Shown in pieces: positions 1-8,836 of a DNA stretch of 64,000 nucleotides (positions are counted from its first letter, which is position 1; every line of letters begins with the position of its first letter). The DNA comes from Myxococcota bacterium. Lineage in GTDB: Bacteria; Myxococcota_A; UBA9160; SMWR01. The translations under genes and the position numbers were made by a program. The stretch is from NCBI GenBank assembly GCA_039030075.1, contig JBCCEW010000009.1, forward strand, positions 107,204 to 171,203, written 5' to 3'. The notes beneath the pieces are model-generated. The model saw only the letters and a list, made by a program, of their open reading frames with translations. It was not told the origin of the DNA and did not search any database.

Positions 1-139
1 CCGCGGCCTCGATCCGGTCACGACGGCGTGCAGCAAAGCAGGTGTGCGCACCCTCGGCCGCGATCGCCTGGGCCGCGGCGAGACCCAGTCCCGACGAGGC
101 ACCGACGACCAGCACCCGGCGGTCGGTGAGGCGGTCCAC
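1..139 (-). CDS. Short-chain dehydrogenase, N-terminal fragment (cut by window edge)
   Basis: The gene reads leftward from a GTG at 139 and leaves the window after 46 codons. The visible N-terminus carries a Rossmann dinucleotide-binding segment (VVGASSGLGLAAA; Gly-rich GASSGLG at residues 13-19) and an Arg-rich stretch after beta2 (AARRRDR) that would suit NADP(H). This is the classical SDR layout. The start is set by an in-frame TGA at 146-148 just upstream, which is also the stop of the neighbouring gene; the 6-bp gap implies a shared transcript and translational coupling. Substrate cannot be judged. Confidence 0.8.
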   Translation of the reverse strand, partial: MDRLTDRRVLVVGASSGLGLAAAQAIAAEGAHTCFAARRRDRIEAA

Positions 140-145
140 CCCGGT

Positions 146-580
146 TCAGTTCCCGAAGTCGGAAGCGCTGTGCTTTGCCATGACCTCGAGAAACCACTGG
201 GGGTACTGGCTCACGAACTTGTTCACGTCCCAGTAGTCGCTCCACAGCGAGATCTTGCCGTCCCGCATCTCGTGGAGCGTCACGAACTTGTGGGCCGCGG
301 TCTCGCCCGTCTTGAAGGTCCAGGTTTCGGTGTGATCCAGGAACACGACGTCGCCATCGATGGCGAGGTGGTGCAACACCTGGTCCTGCCGTTCGAGGTG
401 ATCGAAGGCGATGCGCAGCCGCTTCTCGACGTTCTCGGGGCCACGCGCGCCCGGATCGTCGGTGGGAACGTCCTGGTAGAAGATCTCGGGATGCAGACAG
501 GACTTCATCTCCGCCCAGTCCATGCGGCCCAGGGCGGCCCACATGCGTTCCACGGTCTCACGGGTGGCTTCTTTCGACAC
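146..580 (-). CDS. Limonene-1,2-epoxide-hydrolase-like / SnoaL-fold protein
   Basis: 144 aa, NTF2/SnoaL cone fold. Three stretches align with limonene-1,2-epoxide hydrolase: a FYQDVP segment (family YQN-P), a central FLDHTETW segment, and a C-terminal MRDGKISLWSDYWD segment (family GKI..WRDYFD). The family uses an Arg and two Asp to activate water. By eye the last Asp is kept (SDYWD), but the Arg-x-Asp pair looks replaced by His-x-Glu, so epoxide hydrolysis is uncertain. Start is GTG at 580 with GGAGGA upstream. It precedes an SDR by 6 bp, suggesting a two-gene unit for a small hydrophobic substrate. Confidence 0.75.
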   Translation of the reverse strand: MSKEATRETVERMWAALGRMDWAEMKSCLHPEIFYQDVPTDDPGARGPENVEKRLRIAFDHLERQDQVLHHLAIDGDVVFLDHTETWTFKTGETAAHKFVTLHEMRDGKISLWSDYWDVNKFVSQYPQWFLEVMAKHSASDFGN

Positions 581-642
581 GGGTCCTCCGAGGCCGGCCA
601 GGCTAGCTCAGGGCTGGCGCCGACACCGGATGGCTAGCGCGT

Positions 643-1815
643 TCAGGGAGCCGGAGCGGCGGGAACCGAGCCCTGACCGAGGATGTGCGTGTACAGGAAC
701 TCGATCGGACGATCCTGTTCGGGGACCGGCGCCTTCGAGGTCACCACCACGACGAGATCCATGCTCGGGACGAGGAAGAGGTATTGGCCCTGGAAGCCCT
801 CGGCGGAGATCACGCCATCGCCGTTCGGCGCGTCGCCGGGCGCCAGGGATCGGATCCACCACAGGTAGCCGTAGCCGGATGCGCTCTCGGTCGGGCGCTC
901 GAGGCGGACCTGGCGAGACGTGGAACGCGCGACCCAGGAAGCCGGGACGACCTGGCGACCCTCCCAACGGCCCCCTTGGAGGTAGAGCTGGCCGACCTTC
1001 GCGACGTCGCGGGGGCGCATCCAGAGTCCTCCACCCGTGTGCGGGTGCCCCTCGCGGTTGCGAAACCAGCGCACGTTTGAGATCCCGAGCGGGCCGAACA
1101 GGTACTTCTCGGCGAACGCATCGGCGTGCAGGCCGCTGCGCGCGTGCAGAATGCTCGACAAGAGAATCACGCCGCCACTGTCGTACTGGAAGTGGGTGCC
1201 CGGATCGCGAAGCATCGGCAGGTCGAGGTAATAGCGGGGCCAGCCCGAGGCCATTTGGTTGAGTCGCGAGTGGGGCGAGTCGAAGCCCCGCTCGTGGTAG
1301 CCGGTGCCGCTACGCATCGTCAGAAGATGCTCGATCGTGATGCTGCGCTTGCGCGCATCGTCGAAGCGGAGCGTCGGGTGGAAGGGTTCGAGGACGTCCA
1401 CGACGGATTCGTCGAGGGAGAGGAGCCCACGTTCGACGGCGATCCCGATCAGCGCCGAGGTCACCGTCTTCGTGACCGATTGGAGGTGTTGGAGATCGTC
1501 CGGCGAGACCCCAGCCGCGTATTCCTCGACGGCGAGACGGCCGTGCCGCGCGACCAGCAGCGAACGAACGTAGGGGAGACGGCCTTCGCGCAGATCGCGG
1601 ACCAGCGCATCGAGCCCCTGCGCGTCCAGCTCGAGCTGGGCGGGGGTCGAGCGGGGCCACTCGTCCGCGCACGCGGGGGCGGTGAGCGCCACGCAGGCGA
1701 GCAGGGCGCAGGCGCGAGCCAGGACGCGCGGCGGGGAAGGGGAGGCCGAGGGCAATGGCGGTCCGGGGGTAGGGGGAAGAACGCCACGTCGCCGAGACGG
1801 ACTCGACGCGGGCAT
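643..1815 (-). CDS. Serine hydrolase, class C beta-lactamase/esterase family, exported
   Basis: 390 aa. The nucleophile motif SxxK is SVTK at 113-116 and the second motif is YDS at 211-213 (family YxN/YxS); a GFQGQ near the C-terminus sits where the third motif (HxG) is expected. Members are penicillin-binding-protein-like esterases, amidases or peptidases, rarely true beta-lactamases. Residues 30-50 form a hydrophobic signal-like segment ending ALTAPACA, so the product is probably periplasmic. The Pro/Ser-rich first 30 residues suggest the true start may lie downstream of 1815. No operon partner is obvious. Confidence 0.82.
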   Translation of the reverse strand: MPASSPSRRRGVLPPTPGPPLPSASPSPPRVLARACALLACVALTAPACADEWPRSTPAQLELDAQGLDALVRDLREGRLPYVRSLLVARHGRLAVEEYAAGVSPDDLQHLQSVTKTVTSALIGIAVERGLLSLDESVVDVLEPFHPTLRFDDARKRSITIEHLLTMRSGTGYHERGFDSPHSRLNQMASGWPRYYLDLPMLRDPGTHFQYDSGGVILLSSILHARSGLHADAFAEKYLFGPLGISNVRWFRNREGHPHTGGGLWMRPRDVAKVGQLYLQGGRWEGRQVVPASWVARSTSRQVRLERPTESASGYGYLWWIRSLAPGDAPNGDGVISAEGFQGQYLFLVPSMDLVVVVTSKAPVPEQDRPIEFLYTHILGQGSVPAAPAP

Positions 1816-1965
1816 CCAAGTTATCGGTGGCCCCGAATGCGCTCTTCAGTACACCGCGGGGGCGAACCCCACGCGCACTACAGCGAACCGCAACTGTCGC
1901 TCAGCCGCGCGCAACTCCGGGGGCAGCGATGTGCATCTCCGGGCCCGGGCGGCCCGGGGACGTCC

Positions 1966-3006
1966 CTAGGTCCAGCAGGCTACGGTGCGCCCCATCGTCT
2001 CGCGGTCGAAGAGGGCCTGGATCTCGCGCGGGATCGCGTCGAAGTCCGCGGTCCTGCCGAGTACCGGGTTGAGCTGGCCCGCCGCGAACCCCTCGAGGAT
2101 GCGCGCGTGGATGCCGTCTCCGACCGAGCGCGGGCAGAAGTTCCAACCCATGCCTTTCTTCATCACGGGGATCAGCGGCTCGGGCGCATACGCGAGCAGG
2201 ACACCGCAGAGTCGGAAGTTCCCGGTGGCGATGCGCCGGGGCACGAGGGAGGGGGCGTCGGCGACCGACTTGTCCGAGGCGAACCCGATCATCACGTAGC
2301 GCCCGTGGTAGGCGAGACTCTTCATCGAACCATCCAGGACGGCCTCGCCCACGCCGTCGAAGACGACGTCGACACCGCGTCCGGCCGTTTCGGCGAGCAC
2401 GACCTCGGTGAAGTCCTCCTCGCGGTAACGCACGGTCACGTCGGCACCGAGGCGCTTTGCGAACGCGGCCTTCGCCTCGGATCCCACCGTGGCGATCACC
2501 CGGGCACCCGCCTGCCTCGCGATCTGCACGGCAGCCGCGCCCGTCCCCCCGGCGGCCGCGTGGATCAAGACGGTCTCGCCGGCCTGCAGCTCGGCGCGGT
2601 CCCAGAGCCCGAGACCCGCCAGGTGGAACGGGAAGAAGAAGGCGCCGGCCTCGGGTCCTTCGATCGCGTCGGGCACATCGAAGGCGGACACGGCGGGGCA
2701 GATCGCGAACTCGGCCCAGCCCCCGGTCGCCTGCTTCGTCATCGCGACGACGCGGCGGCCGGCCCAGTCTTCGACGCCCTCGCCTCCGCGCTCGACGATG
2801 CCCTGGACCTCCATTCCCGGCACCAGCGGGAGCTCGGGCGTCACCATCATGTTGCCGCCGGTGATCCGCTCCATGTCGTTCAGGTTGAGCGGGAGCGCCT
2901 GGGTCCGGACCAGCAGTTCCCCCGGTCCCGGATCGGGCACGGGAATGTCGTCGCATTGCAACACCGCTTCGGGTTGCCCCCAAGAATGGGTACGCCAGGC
3001 ACGCAT
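1966..3006 (-). CDS. Zinc-independent quinone oxidoreductase / MDR family dehydrogenase
   Basis: 346 aa medium-chain dehydrogenase/reductase: N-terminal GroES-like domain (PGPGELLVRT, LPLVPGMEVQG) and an NAD(P)-binding domain with HAAAGGTGAAAVQIA, typical of the NADPH:quinone/crotonyl-CoA-reductase-like branch. The zinc ligands of alcohol dehydrogenases are absent. The start is ATG at 3004-3006; its A is also the last base of the upstream epimerase TGA, so the two genes overlap by one base and are probably translationally coupled. Likely role: NADPH-dependent reduction of an activated double bond or quinone. Confidence 0.85.
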   Translation of the reverse strand: MRAWRTHSWGQPEAVLQCDDIPVPDPGPGELLVRTQALPLNLNDMERITGGNMMVTPELPLVPGMEVQGIVERGGEGVEDWAGRRVVAMTKQATGGWAEFAICPAVSAFDVPDAIEGPEAGAFFFPFHLAGLGLWDRAELQAGETVLIHAAAGGTGAAAVQIARQAGARVIATVGSEAKAAFAKRLGADVTVRYREEDFTEVVLAETAGRGVDVVFDGVGEAVLDGSMKSLAYHGRYVMIGFASDKSVADAPSLVPRRIATGNFRLCGVLLAYAPEPLIPVMKKGMGWNFCPRSVGDGIHARILEGFAAGQLNPVLGRTADFDAIPREIQALFDRETMGRTVACWT

Positions 3007-3977
3007 CAGGATCGCGCTCCTTCCTTCGCTCCGAGTTGTTCGAGGGCCTCGTCGACGGCGACGACCGGCGTGTAGCCGAGCTCGTTGCGGGCGCGCTCGT
3101 CGCGCAGGGTGCAGGTGCAGCGGAGGAGTCCGGCGGCGTGTCGGGTGAGCGGAGGTTCCGAGGAGAGGCCCAGGATGCGCCAGGTCGACTCGATCGCGGC
3201 GGCGAGTGGACCGACGAGCCAACCGGGAACCGACCGCGACGGGAGCGTGACGCCCGCGGTGGCCATCAGGCGCGGCAGGAAGTCGGCGAAGCGGTGGTTC
3301 TCTCCGTCGGTCACGAAGTAGGCGCGGCCGCCTTCGCCGCGTTCGAGCGCCAGTTCTGTGGCGTGGACGAGGTTGGCGATGTGGGTGGTGGAGGTTTCGG
3401 CCTGCCCGCCGTCGATCCAGGTGAACGCACCCTTCTCGACCATCTCCTTCACCGATGGAACGAGGGTGGTGTCGCCGGGGCCCCAGACGAAGCGCGGGCG
3501 CAGTGCGAGGGTCGTGAACGCCTCGGTATTCGCGGCGAGCACGCGGCGCTCGGCTTCTGCCTTGGTTTCCGAGTAGAGGATCGGCGTGCGTTCCGGGTAG
3601 GGATGGGTCTCGTCGACGTCGACGAGATCCTGTCCGTACCAGAGCACCGCCTCGGTGCTCATGTGCACGAAGCGGCGCGCGCCGGCGCGGGACGCGGCGG
3701 CGAGCAGCCGCGTGGTGCCCTCGACGTTCGCCTCCCAGAAATCCTCGCGAGAGCCCCAGGGCTCGACATAGGCCGCGCAGTGGACCGTGACGTCGTGCTC
3801 GGGCAGCGTGCCCGGATCGCCGAGATCGCCGCGGCAGGGTTCGGCTCCGCGCGCTTCGAGGCTGCGGTCGCTTCGCTCCGAGCGGGACAGTCCGATCACG
3901 CGGTGCTCGCGGGACAGCCGCTCGGCGATGGCGCCGCCGATGAAGCCCGAGCCGCCAGTCAAGAAGATTGTCGCCAT
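3006..3977 (-). CDS. NAD-dependent epimerase/3-beta-HSD-like dehydrogenase (extended SDR)
   Basis: 323 aa. The nucleotide-binding motif TGGSGFIG is at 7-14, the catalytic pair YSETK at 135-139, and an HMSTEA segment near 105-110 supplies the active-site Ser/Thr. The C-terminal substrate domain is typical of 3-beta-hydroxysteroid dehydrogenase/isomerase and dihydroflavonol-reductase-like members. It is first in a two-gene unit with the quinone oxidoreductase (1-base TGATG overlap), so the pair may act successively on one hydrophobic alcohol/ketone. A TAGGCT hexamer lies upstream of the ATG at 3977. Confidence 0.85.
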   Translation of the reverse strand: MATIFLTGGSGFIGGAIAERLSREHRVIGLSRSERSDRSLEARGAEPCRGDLGDPGTLPEHDVTVHCAAYVEPWGSREDFWEANVEGTTRLLAAASRAGARRFVHMSTEAVLWYGQDLVDVDETHPYPERTPILYSETKAEAERRVLAANTEAFTTLALRPRFVWGPGDTTLVPSVKEMVEKGAFTWIDGGQAETSTTHIANLVHATELALERGEGGRAYFVTDGENHRFADFLPRLMATAGVTLPSRSVPGWLVGPLAAAIESTWRILGLSSEPPLTRHAAGLLRCTCTLRDERARNELGYTPVVAVDEALEQLGAKEGARS

Positions 3978-4058
3978 CGCGCACGCCTCGCCGCAGGTGT
4001 CGAAGGCGCCCAGCCTAGCGGAAGGCGGGCACCACCCGAAGCGAATCCGTGGGAGGCG

Positions 4059-4955
4059 CTAGCTACACAGCGACTGGGACGCCTCGATGCGCTCTTCACA
4101 CATCGCGAGGATGTCGTCCAGCTGTGCCGGATCGAGCGCGAGTGCCTCCCAACCCCAGATCTGGGTGGGGTCGAGCGCCTCGATGGGGGTATGCCGGCCC
4201 GAGCCGAGCCGCGACAGACAGGCAGTCGTGACGCTGACCAGTGCGGTCAACCGCACCACGGCGGCCGGGGCGTCCGGCGGCTCCGGGTCGTGGTGATGGG
4301 CGATCACGGCGACGAGGCTCTCGGGGAGTTCCCAACGCCGTGCCACCTCGGCCCCGAGCTCGGTGTGGTCGAAACCGAACTGCTCGCGCTCGGCGACCGA
4401 GAACCGCGCGTTCTCCTCGCGCACCCGCGTGACGACGGACTCGTACTCTTCGCGGTGACTGTTGGCGAGCGCGGCCTTGCCGATGTCGTGCAAGAGGCCC
4501 GCGGTGAACGCCTCGTCCTGATCCACGCCGCCGACCTGCTTCGCCAGCGCGGAGCACACGGGCCCGGCCGCCGCCGAGTGGGTCCAGAGCAGCTGCTCCA
4601 TCGTTCCGAACTCGGCGTACGCCGCGCGCATGGCCGACGCCATGATCAGGTTCTTGACCGTGCGGCTTCCCAGCAGCGAGAGCGCCTGCTCGAGGCCGCG
4701 GATCTCGGTCGCGAAGCTGTAGAGCGACGAGTTCGACACCTTGAGGACTCGCGCCGACAGGGCGGCGTCCTGTTCGATCAGGACCCGCACGTCGTCGAGG
4801 GTCGCCTCCGGATCTTCGATCGCCTCGATCACCTCCGAGGCGATCTTGGGAATGGTCGGAAGATCGCCCGAAGCCCGGTCGAGATAGTTCGCCAACGGTT
4901 CTGTCGCCATGTCCCCATCCTGCACGATTGCTTGCAGGGCTTCCTTCGGAGACAT
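4059..4955 (-). CDS. HDOD domain signalling protein
   Basis: 298 aa single HDOD domain. The PTIPKIASEVI entry motif, IEQDAALSARVLKVSNS and a retained HD pair in GLLHDIGKAA (His156-Asp157) are clear; a second ATG at residue 16 is possible. HDOD proteins are usually adaptor/regulatory proteins rather than nucleotide phosphodiesterases, and often accompany motility or c-di-GMP systems. It is divergent from the pilus/secretion operon starting at 5173; the 217-bp gap should carry both promoters. The context suggests, without proving, a regulatory link. Confidence 0.88.
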   Translation of the reverse strand: MSPKEALQAIVQDGDMATEPLANYLDRASGDLPTIPKIASEVIEAIEDPEATLDDVRVLIEQDAALSARVLKVSNSSLYSFATEIRGLEQALSLLGSRTVKNLIMASAMRAAYAEFGTMEQLLWTHSAAAGPVCSALAKQVGGVDQDEAFTAGLLHDIGKAALANSHREEYESVVTRVREENARFSVAEREQFGFDHTELGAEVARRWELPESLVAVIAHHHDPEPPDAPAAVVRLTALVSVTTACLSRLGSGRHTPIEALDPTQIWGWEALALDPAQLDDILAMCEERIEASQSLCS

Positions 4956-5172
4956 CTCCAGCTGGATTGAGCCGAGATCTACACCCGACCGTCATACGCG
5001 TACGCGCTTTCCCGGGGAGTCTCTCGCCGTTTCCCTCGTCTACGGCGGCACGACGCAACCCGCGCGCATCTCGAGTTGCAAACCGAGCGCTGTCGCGTTC
5101 AGGGGGCCCGGTTCATGGCCGATGCAGCTCCTAACGCCAGCCCTCGGCGTACGGAAGGGGTGGTGCGTTTCG

Positions 5173-6855
5173 GTGGCAGAAGGGGCTCCGAAGAAGACAC
5201 AGCGACTCGGCGATCTCCTCGTCGGGGCCGGGTTGGTCACCGATGACCAGCTCAAGATCGCTCTGGCCGAACAGGCCCGGACCGGGAGCAAGCTCGGCCA
5301 GATTCTGGTCGATCTCGGGATCGCGAGCGACGAGGCGATCAGTCAGGCCGTCGCTTCCCAGAACGGGGTCGAGCACTACGACCTCGAGCGGGTGACCTTC
5401 GAGCCGGCGGCGGTGCGCTGTGTTCCCGAGGGCGTCGCGCGGCGTCACATCCTCGTTCCGATCAGCCTGAACAAGGACAAGCTCCTCGTCGCCATGGCGA
5501 ATCCCGCCGACATCATGGCGATCGACGAGATCGAGCGGACCAGCGACCTCTACGTCGAGTCGGCGTCCGCGAGCCGTTCCCAGATCCTGCGCGCCCTCGA
5601 CCGCGTCTATTCGAGTGGTGCACGCAACGAGTCGGCGCTCGAGGCCGCCATCCGGCGGGCGACCGCCGACCACGATGACAGCGACGATGCGGCCTCCGAA
5701 GGCGGGGTGATCGGCCTGGTCGAGGAGATCCTCGCGATCTCCTTCCGGAAGGAGGCGACCGACCTCCATCTCGAGCCCGATACCCACGTGGTGCGCGTGC
5801 GCTTCCGGATCGACGGGGAGCTCGTGCCGGGCCCGACCCTGGTGGCCAGCCTGCTCCAACCCATCGTCGCCCGGATCAAGATCCTGGCCGGCCTCGACAT
5901 CTCGGAGAAGCGGCTTCCCCAGGACGGGAAGATCCGCTTCCCGTATCAGAACCGCTCGATCGACCTGCGTGTCTCCACCTTCCCGTGCATCGAAGGCGAG
6001 AGCGTGGTGATCCGGATTCTCGATCGGAACCGCCAGAAGCTCGGACTCGTCGACATCGGTCTGTCCGAATCCCAGGTGGAGACGCTCACGGAAGCGACGC
6101 GACGGCCGAACGGACTCGTGCTCGCCGCGGGCCCTACGGGCAGCGGCAAGACGACCACGCTCTATGCGCTGCTGCGCGCGATGGATACCGCGACGCGGAA
6201 GGTGGTCACCCTCGAAGATCCGGTCGAGTACGAGCTGCCCCTGTCGGCCCAGTGCCAGATCAACGAAAAGGCGGGGCTCACCTTCGCGTCGGGTCTGCGG
6301 GCGATCCTGCGCCACGACCCGGACGTGATCCTGGTCGGCGAGATGCGCGACCAGGAGACCTGCCAGATGGCGTTCCGCGCCTCGCTGACGGGTCACCTCG
6401 TGCTCTCCACGATCCACACCAACGACTCGCTGCGCAGCGTGTCGCGACTCGTCGACATCGGCGTCGCGCCGTTCATGATCGCGAGCTGTCTGGCGGCGGT
6501 GAGCGCCCAGCGTCTGGTGCGCCTGGTTTGCGGTCACTGCAAGGAGGAGTACGTCCCCCAGGAGCACGAGCTCGAGGCGGCCGGCATCCCGGTGGGAACG
6601 CCCGGCACCTTCGTGCGCGGCGCCGGCTGTGATCGCTGCCACGAAACCGGCATGCGCGGACGCGAGGCCCTCTTCGAGGTGCTGCGCGTGACGCCTGCGG
6701 TCGCTGCGGTGATCGGCGCGGGCGGCCGCATCGACGAACTCGAGAGCGTGGCGTCGAGCGAGGGTCTCGTGACCTTCCGCGAACAGGCCCAGCGAAGTGC
6801 CCTGGCCGGGCGACTTCCCCTCGAAGAAGTCGCTCGCGTGACGGCGGAGTACTGA
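5173..6855 (+). CDS. MshE/GspE-type assembly ATPase with c-di-GMP-binding MshEN module
   Basis: 560 aa from GTG 5173 (GGAAGGGG upstream; ATG 5122 is an alternative). Residues 11-63 form a complete MshEN domain: two 24-residue RLGxxLVxxG...Q motifs (11-34 and 40-63) separated by exactly five residues, the arrangement known to bind c-di-GMP in MshE. The ATPase core has Walker A GPTGSGKT (320-327), Asp box LEDPVEYELP, Walker B ILVGEMRD, His box GHLVLSTIHTND and a zinc site C453/C456-C486/C489. It powers pilin polymerisation or extraction at the inner membrane. First gene of a nine-gene operon. Confidence 0.93.
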   Translation: MAEGAPKKTQRLGDLLVGAGLVTDDQLKIALAEQARTGSKLGQILVDLGIASDEAISQAVASQNGVEHYDLERVTFEPAAVRCVPEGVARRHILVPISLNKDKLLVAMANPADIMAIDEIERTSDLYVESASASRSQILRALDRVYSSGARNESALEAAIRRATADHDDSDDAASEGGVIGLVEEILAISFRKEATDLHLEPDTHVVRVRFRIDGELVPGPTLVASLLQPIVARIKILAGLDISEKRLPQDGKIRFPYQNRSIDLRVSTFPCIEGESVVIRILDRNRQKLGLVDIGLSESQVETLTEATRRPNGLVLAAGPTGSGKTTTLYALLRAMDTATRKVVTLEDPVEYELPLSAQCQINEKAGLTFASGLRAILRHDPDVILVGEMRDQETCQMAFRASLTGHLVLSTIHTNDSLRSVSRLVDIGVAPFMIASCLAAVSAQRLVRLVCGHCKEEYVPQEHELEAAGIPVGTPGTFVRGAGCDRCHETGMRGREALFEVLRVTPAVAAVIGAGGRIDELESVASSEGLVTFREQAQRSALAGRLPLEEVARVTAEY

Positions 6856-6856
6856 G

Positions 6857-8044
6857 ATGCCGCGGTACCAGTTCGAAGCGCGCGGTGCCGGAGGGGCCGT
6901 GGTGAGGGGCGTCGAGTTCGCGCCCGACGAGCTCTCCCTCGACCGGATGCTCGCCGACAGCGATCTCCTGCTGATCCGGGCGACTCACAAACCCGCGCGA
7001 GAAGGGCGGGGTTCGTCGACGCGCGCCCTGATCGACTTCTGTTACCACCTCGCGATCGTCTCCGAGTCGGGGATCCCGCTGATCCAGGGGCTGCGCGATC
7101 TCTCGGAAGGCGATCACCCGATGCAGACGGTGATCGCCGACGTCGCGCGTCGGGTCGAATCGGGCGAGACCCTCTCGGCCTCACTCGCCGAGCACCCCGC
7201 CGAGTTCCCCGAGCTGATGGTGGGTCTCGTGCGCGCGGGCGAAGAGAGCGGAACGCTGGACCGCGTCCTTCACGACCTCGCGAAGCACCTGGAGTGGCGC
7301 GAGGACCTGGCGCGGCAGATCCGCGTCGCCTCGATGTACCCCGCGCTCGTGGTCGTCGGGATCTGCGGGCTCGGTTTCGTGCTGGGCGCCTTCGTGCTGC
7401 CCCAGTTCCTGAAGATCTTCGACGAGCTCGGCGCGACCCTGCCGCCCACCACGCGGGCGCTGGTCTTCCTCCACGCGTTCTTTCGCGACTACTGGTGGCT
7501 GGCCTTCGGGGGGCTCGCCGGTCTGGGCTTCGGCGGGTGGCTCGCGCTCAAGAATCCGGTGATTCGCCACCGCTTCGACCAGACCGTGCTGCGCCTGCCC
7601 CTGCTCGGGAAGCTCGCGTTGATGATCGATATGTCGCGCTTCGCGCACAATCTGGGGACGCTCCTCGCATCGGGGATGCCGATCTTGCGTGCCCTGGCGA
7701 TGGTCGAGGACGTGGTCTCGAACCGCGCGATCCGCGACGCGTTGGCGCGGGGCCGCGATCGGGTCGAGCAAGGCGCCACGCTGACGGACGCGCTCGGTCG
7801 CAGTGACATCCTGCCGCCGCTGGTGATGCGGATGCTGTCGGTGGGCGAGGTCTCCGGACGTCTCGACGAATCCCTCGAACGGGTGGCCAGCTACTACGAC
7901 CGGGAGGTTCCGGCGATCGTCGAACGCGCGATCGCCGTCTTCAACATGGTGGCGCTGCTCGCGCTGGGCGCCGCGCTCGTGACGATCGCCCTGTCGATCT
8001 TCGCTCCGCTCTACCAGGCGATGGGAGAGCTCAGTGAGGTCTGA
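6857..8044 (+). CDS. GspF/PilC/MshG-type inner-membrane platform protein
   Basis: 395 aa, one base after the ATPase stop. It has the tandem T2SSF layout: a cytoplasmic domain (SESGIPLIQGLRDLSEG) and its repeat (ASGMPILRALAMVEDV), each followed by a conserved E-x-S-G-x-L segment (GEESGTLDRVL; GEVSGRLDESL), and membrane helices near 170-190, 215-235 and the C-terminus. The protein anchors the ATPase and directs pilin assembly. The length is normal for the family. The next gene starts inside its last codons, so expression is coupled. Confidence 0.93.
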   Translation: MPRYQFEARGAGGAVVRGVEFAPDELSLDRMLADSDLLLIRATHKPAREGRGSSTRALIDFCYHLAIVSESGIPLIQGLRDLSEGDHPMQTVIADVARRVESGETLSASLAEHPAEFPELMVGLVRAGEESGTLDRVLHDLAKHLEWREDLARQIRVASMYPALVVVGICGLGFVLGAFVLPQFLKIFDELGATLPPTTRALVFLHAFFRDYWWLAFGGLAGLGFGGWLALKNPVIRHRFDQTVLRLPLLGKLALMIDMSRFAHNLGTLLASGMPILRALAMVEDVVSNRAIRDALARGRDRVEQGATLTDALGRSDILPPLVMRMLSVGEVSGRLDESLERVASYYDREVPAIVERAIAVFNMVALLALGAALVTIALSIFAPLYQAMGELSEV

Positions 8045-8834
8045 TCTGCGCGCGCGGCGTGTCCTGGGCTTCTCGCTCCTCGAGATGCTCGTGGCCCTGG
8101 TGCTCCTGTCGGTGCTGGCCGGGGCAACGGCGCCGCTCGCGCTCACCCACATTCGCAACCAGCGTCTGCGCACCACCCTGGATCGCATGACGCGGGTCGT
8201 GGTCGGCATGGCCGGCGATCCCCAGCGGGCGTCCCACGGCTATCTCGGCGACATGGGCGCGCTTCCGGCGGTCCTCGACGATCTCAACGCGCGCGGGGCA
8301 GCGCCCTTCTACGCGATCGATCCGAACGACGGCGTGGGCGCGGGCTACAACGGTCCCTACGTGGTCCAGGCCGGCGCTGCCGGTGCCGAGTTCGTGGACG
8401 CCTGGGGCACGGGCTTTGGCTACGTCGCGGGTACCGCGCAGGTCACCAGTGCCGGTCCCGACCGCCAGTTCGGAACGGCCGACGATCTCGCGATGCCGGG
8501 CGACGCGCCCGTGACCAGTGGCTCGGTGACCGTGAACCTGACCGGCGTCCCGAACGACGGCAGTCCCGAGTGCGTGCTCGGCGAGGACGACGCGAACGTC
8601 TTCGTGTCGCGGTCCGTCGCCGGGACCCGGAACGAACTGCAGATCGCGGGCCCGGTCGGGTCGGGCGGCCCGTTCGTCGGCACGGGTCTGCACAACGGTC
8701 TGCACGGTCTGCGCGTGACGGGGCAGGGCGACTTCGCGGGCGCCTCGGTGCGCGACGTCATCGAAGTGCGCAGCGGCGCGGTCCAACGTCGGGTCACTCT
8801 GATCCAGCCGACCGGCCTACCGGCGGGGTGTTGA
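8034..8834 (+). CDS. GspG-like type IV pilin/pseudopilin
   Basis: 266 aa, GTG start overlapping the platform gene by 11 bp. A short basic leader is followed by a prepilin peptidase site: cleavage between Gly12 and Phe13 would leave FSLLE with Glu at +5 and a 20-residue hydrophobic helix. Near the middle, AGPDRQFGTADD resembles the calcium-binding loop of GspG major pseudopilins. It is longer than GspG (about 140 aa), with an extra C-terminal domain, so it may be an adhesive or capping subunit. Confidence 0.85.
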   Translation: MRSDLRARRVLGFSLLEMLVALVLLSVLAGATAPLALTHIRNQRLRTTLDRMTRVVVGMAGDPQRASHGYLGDMGALPAVLDDLNARGAAPFYAIDPNDGVGAGYNGPYVVQAGAAGAEFVDAWGTGFGYVAGTAQVTSAGPDRQFGTADDLAMPGDAPVTSGSVTVNLTGVPNDGSPECVLGEDDANVFVSRSVAGTRNELQIAGPVGSGGPFVGTGLHNGLHGLRVTGQGDFAGASVRDVIEVRSGAVQRRVTLIQPTGLPAGC

Positions 8835-8836
8835 GC

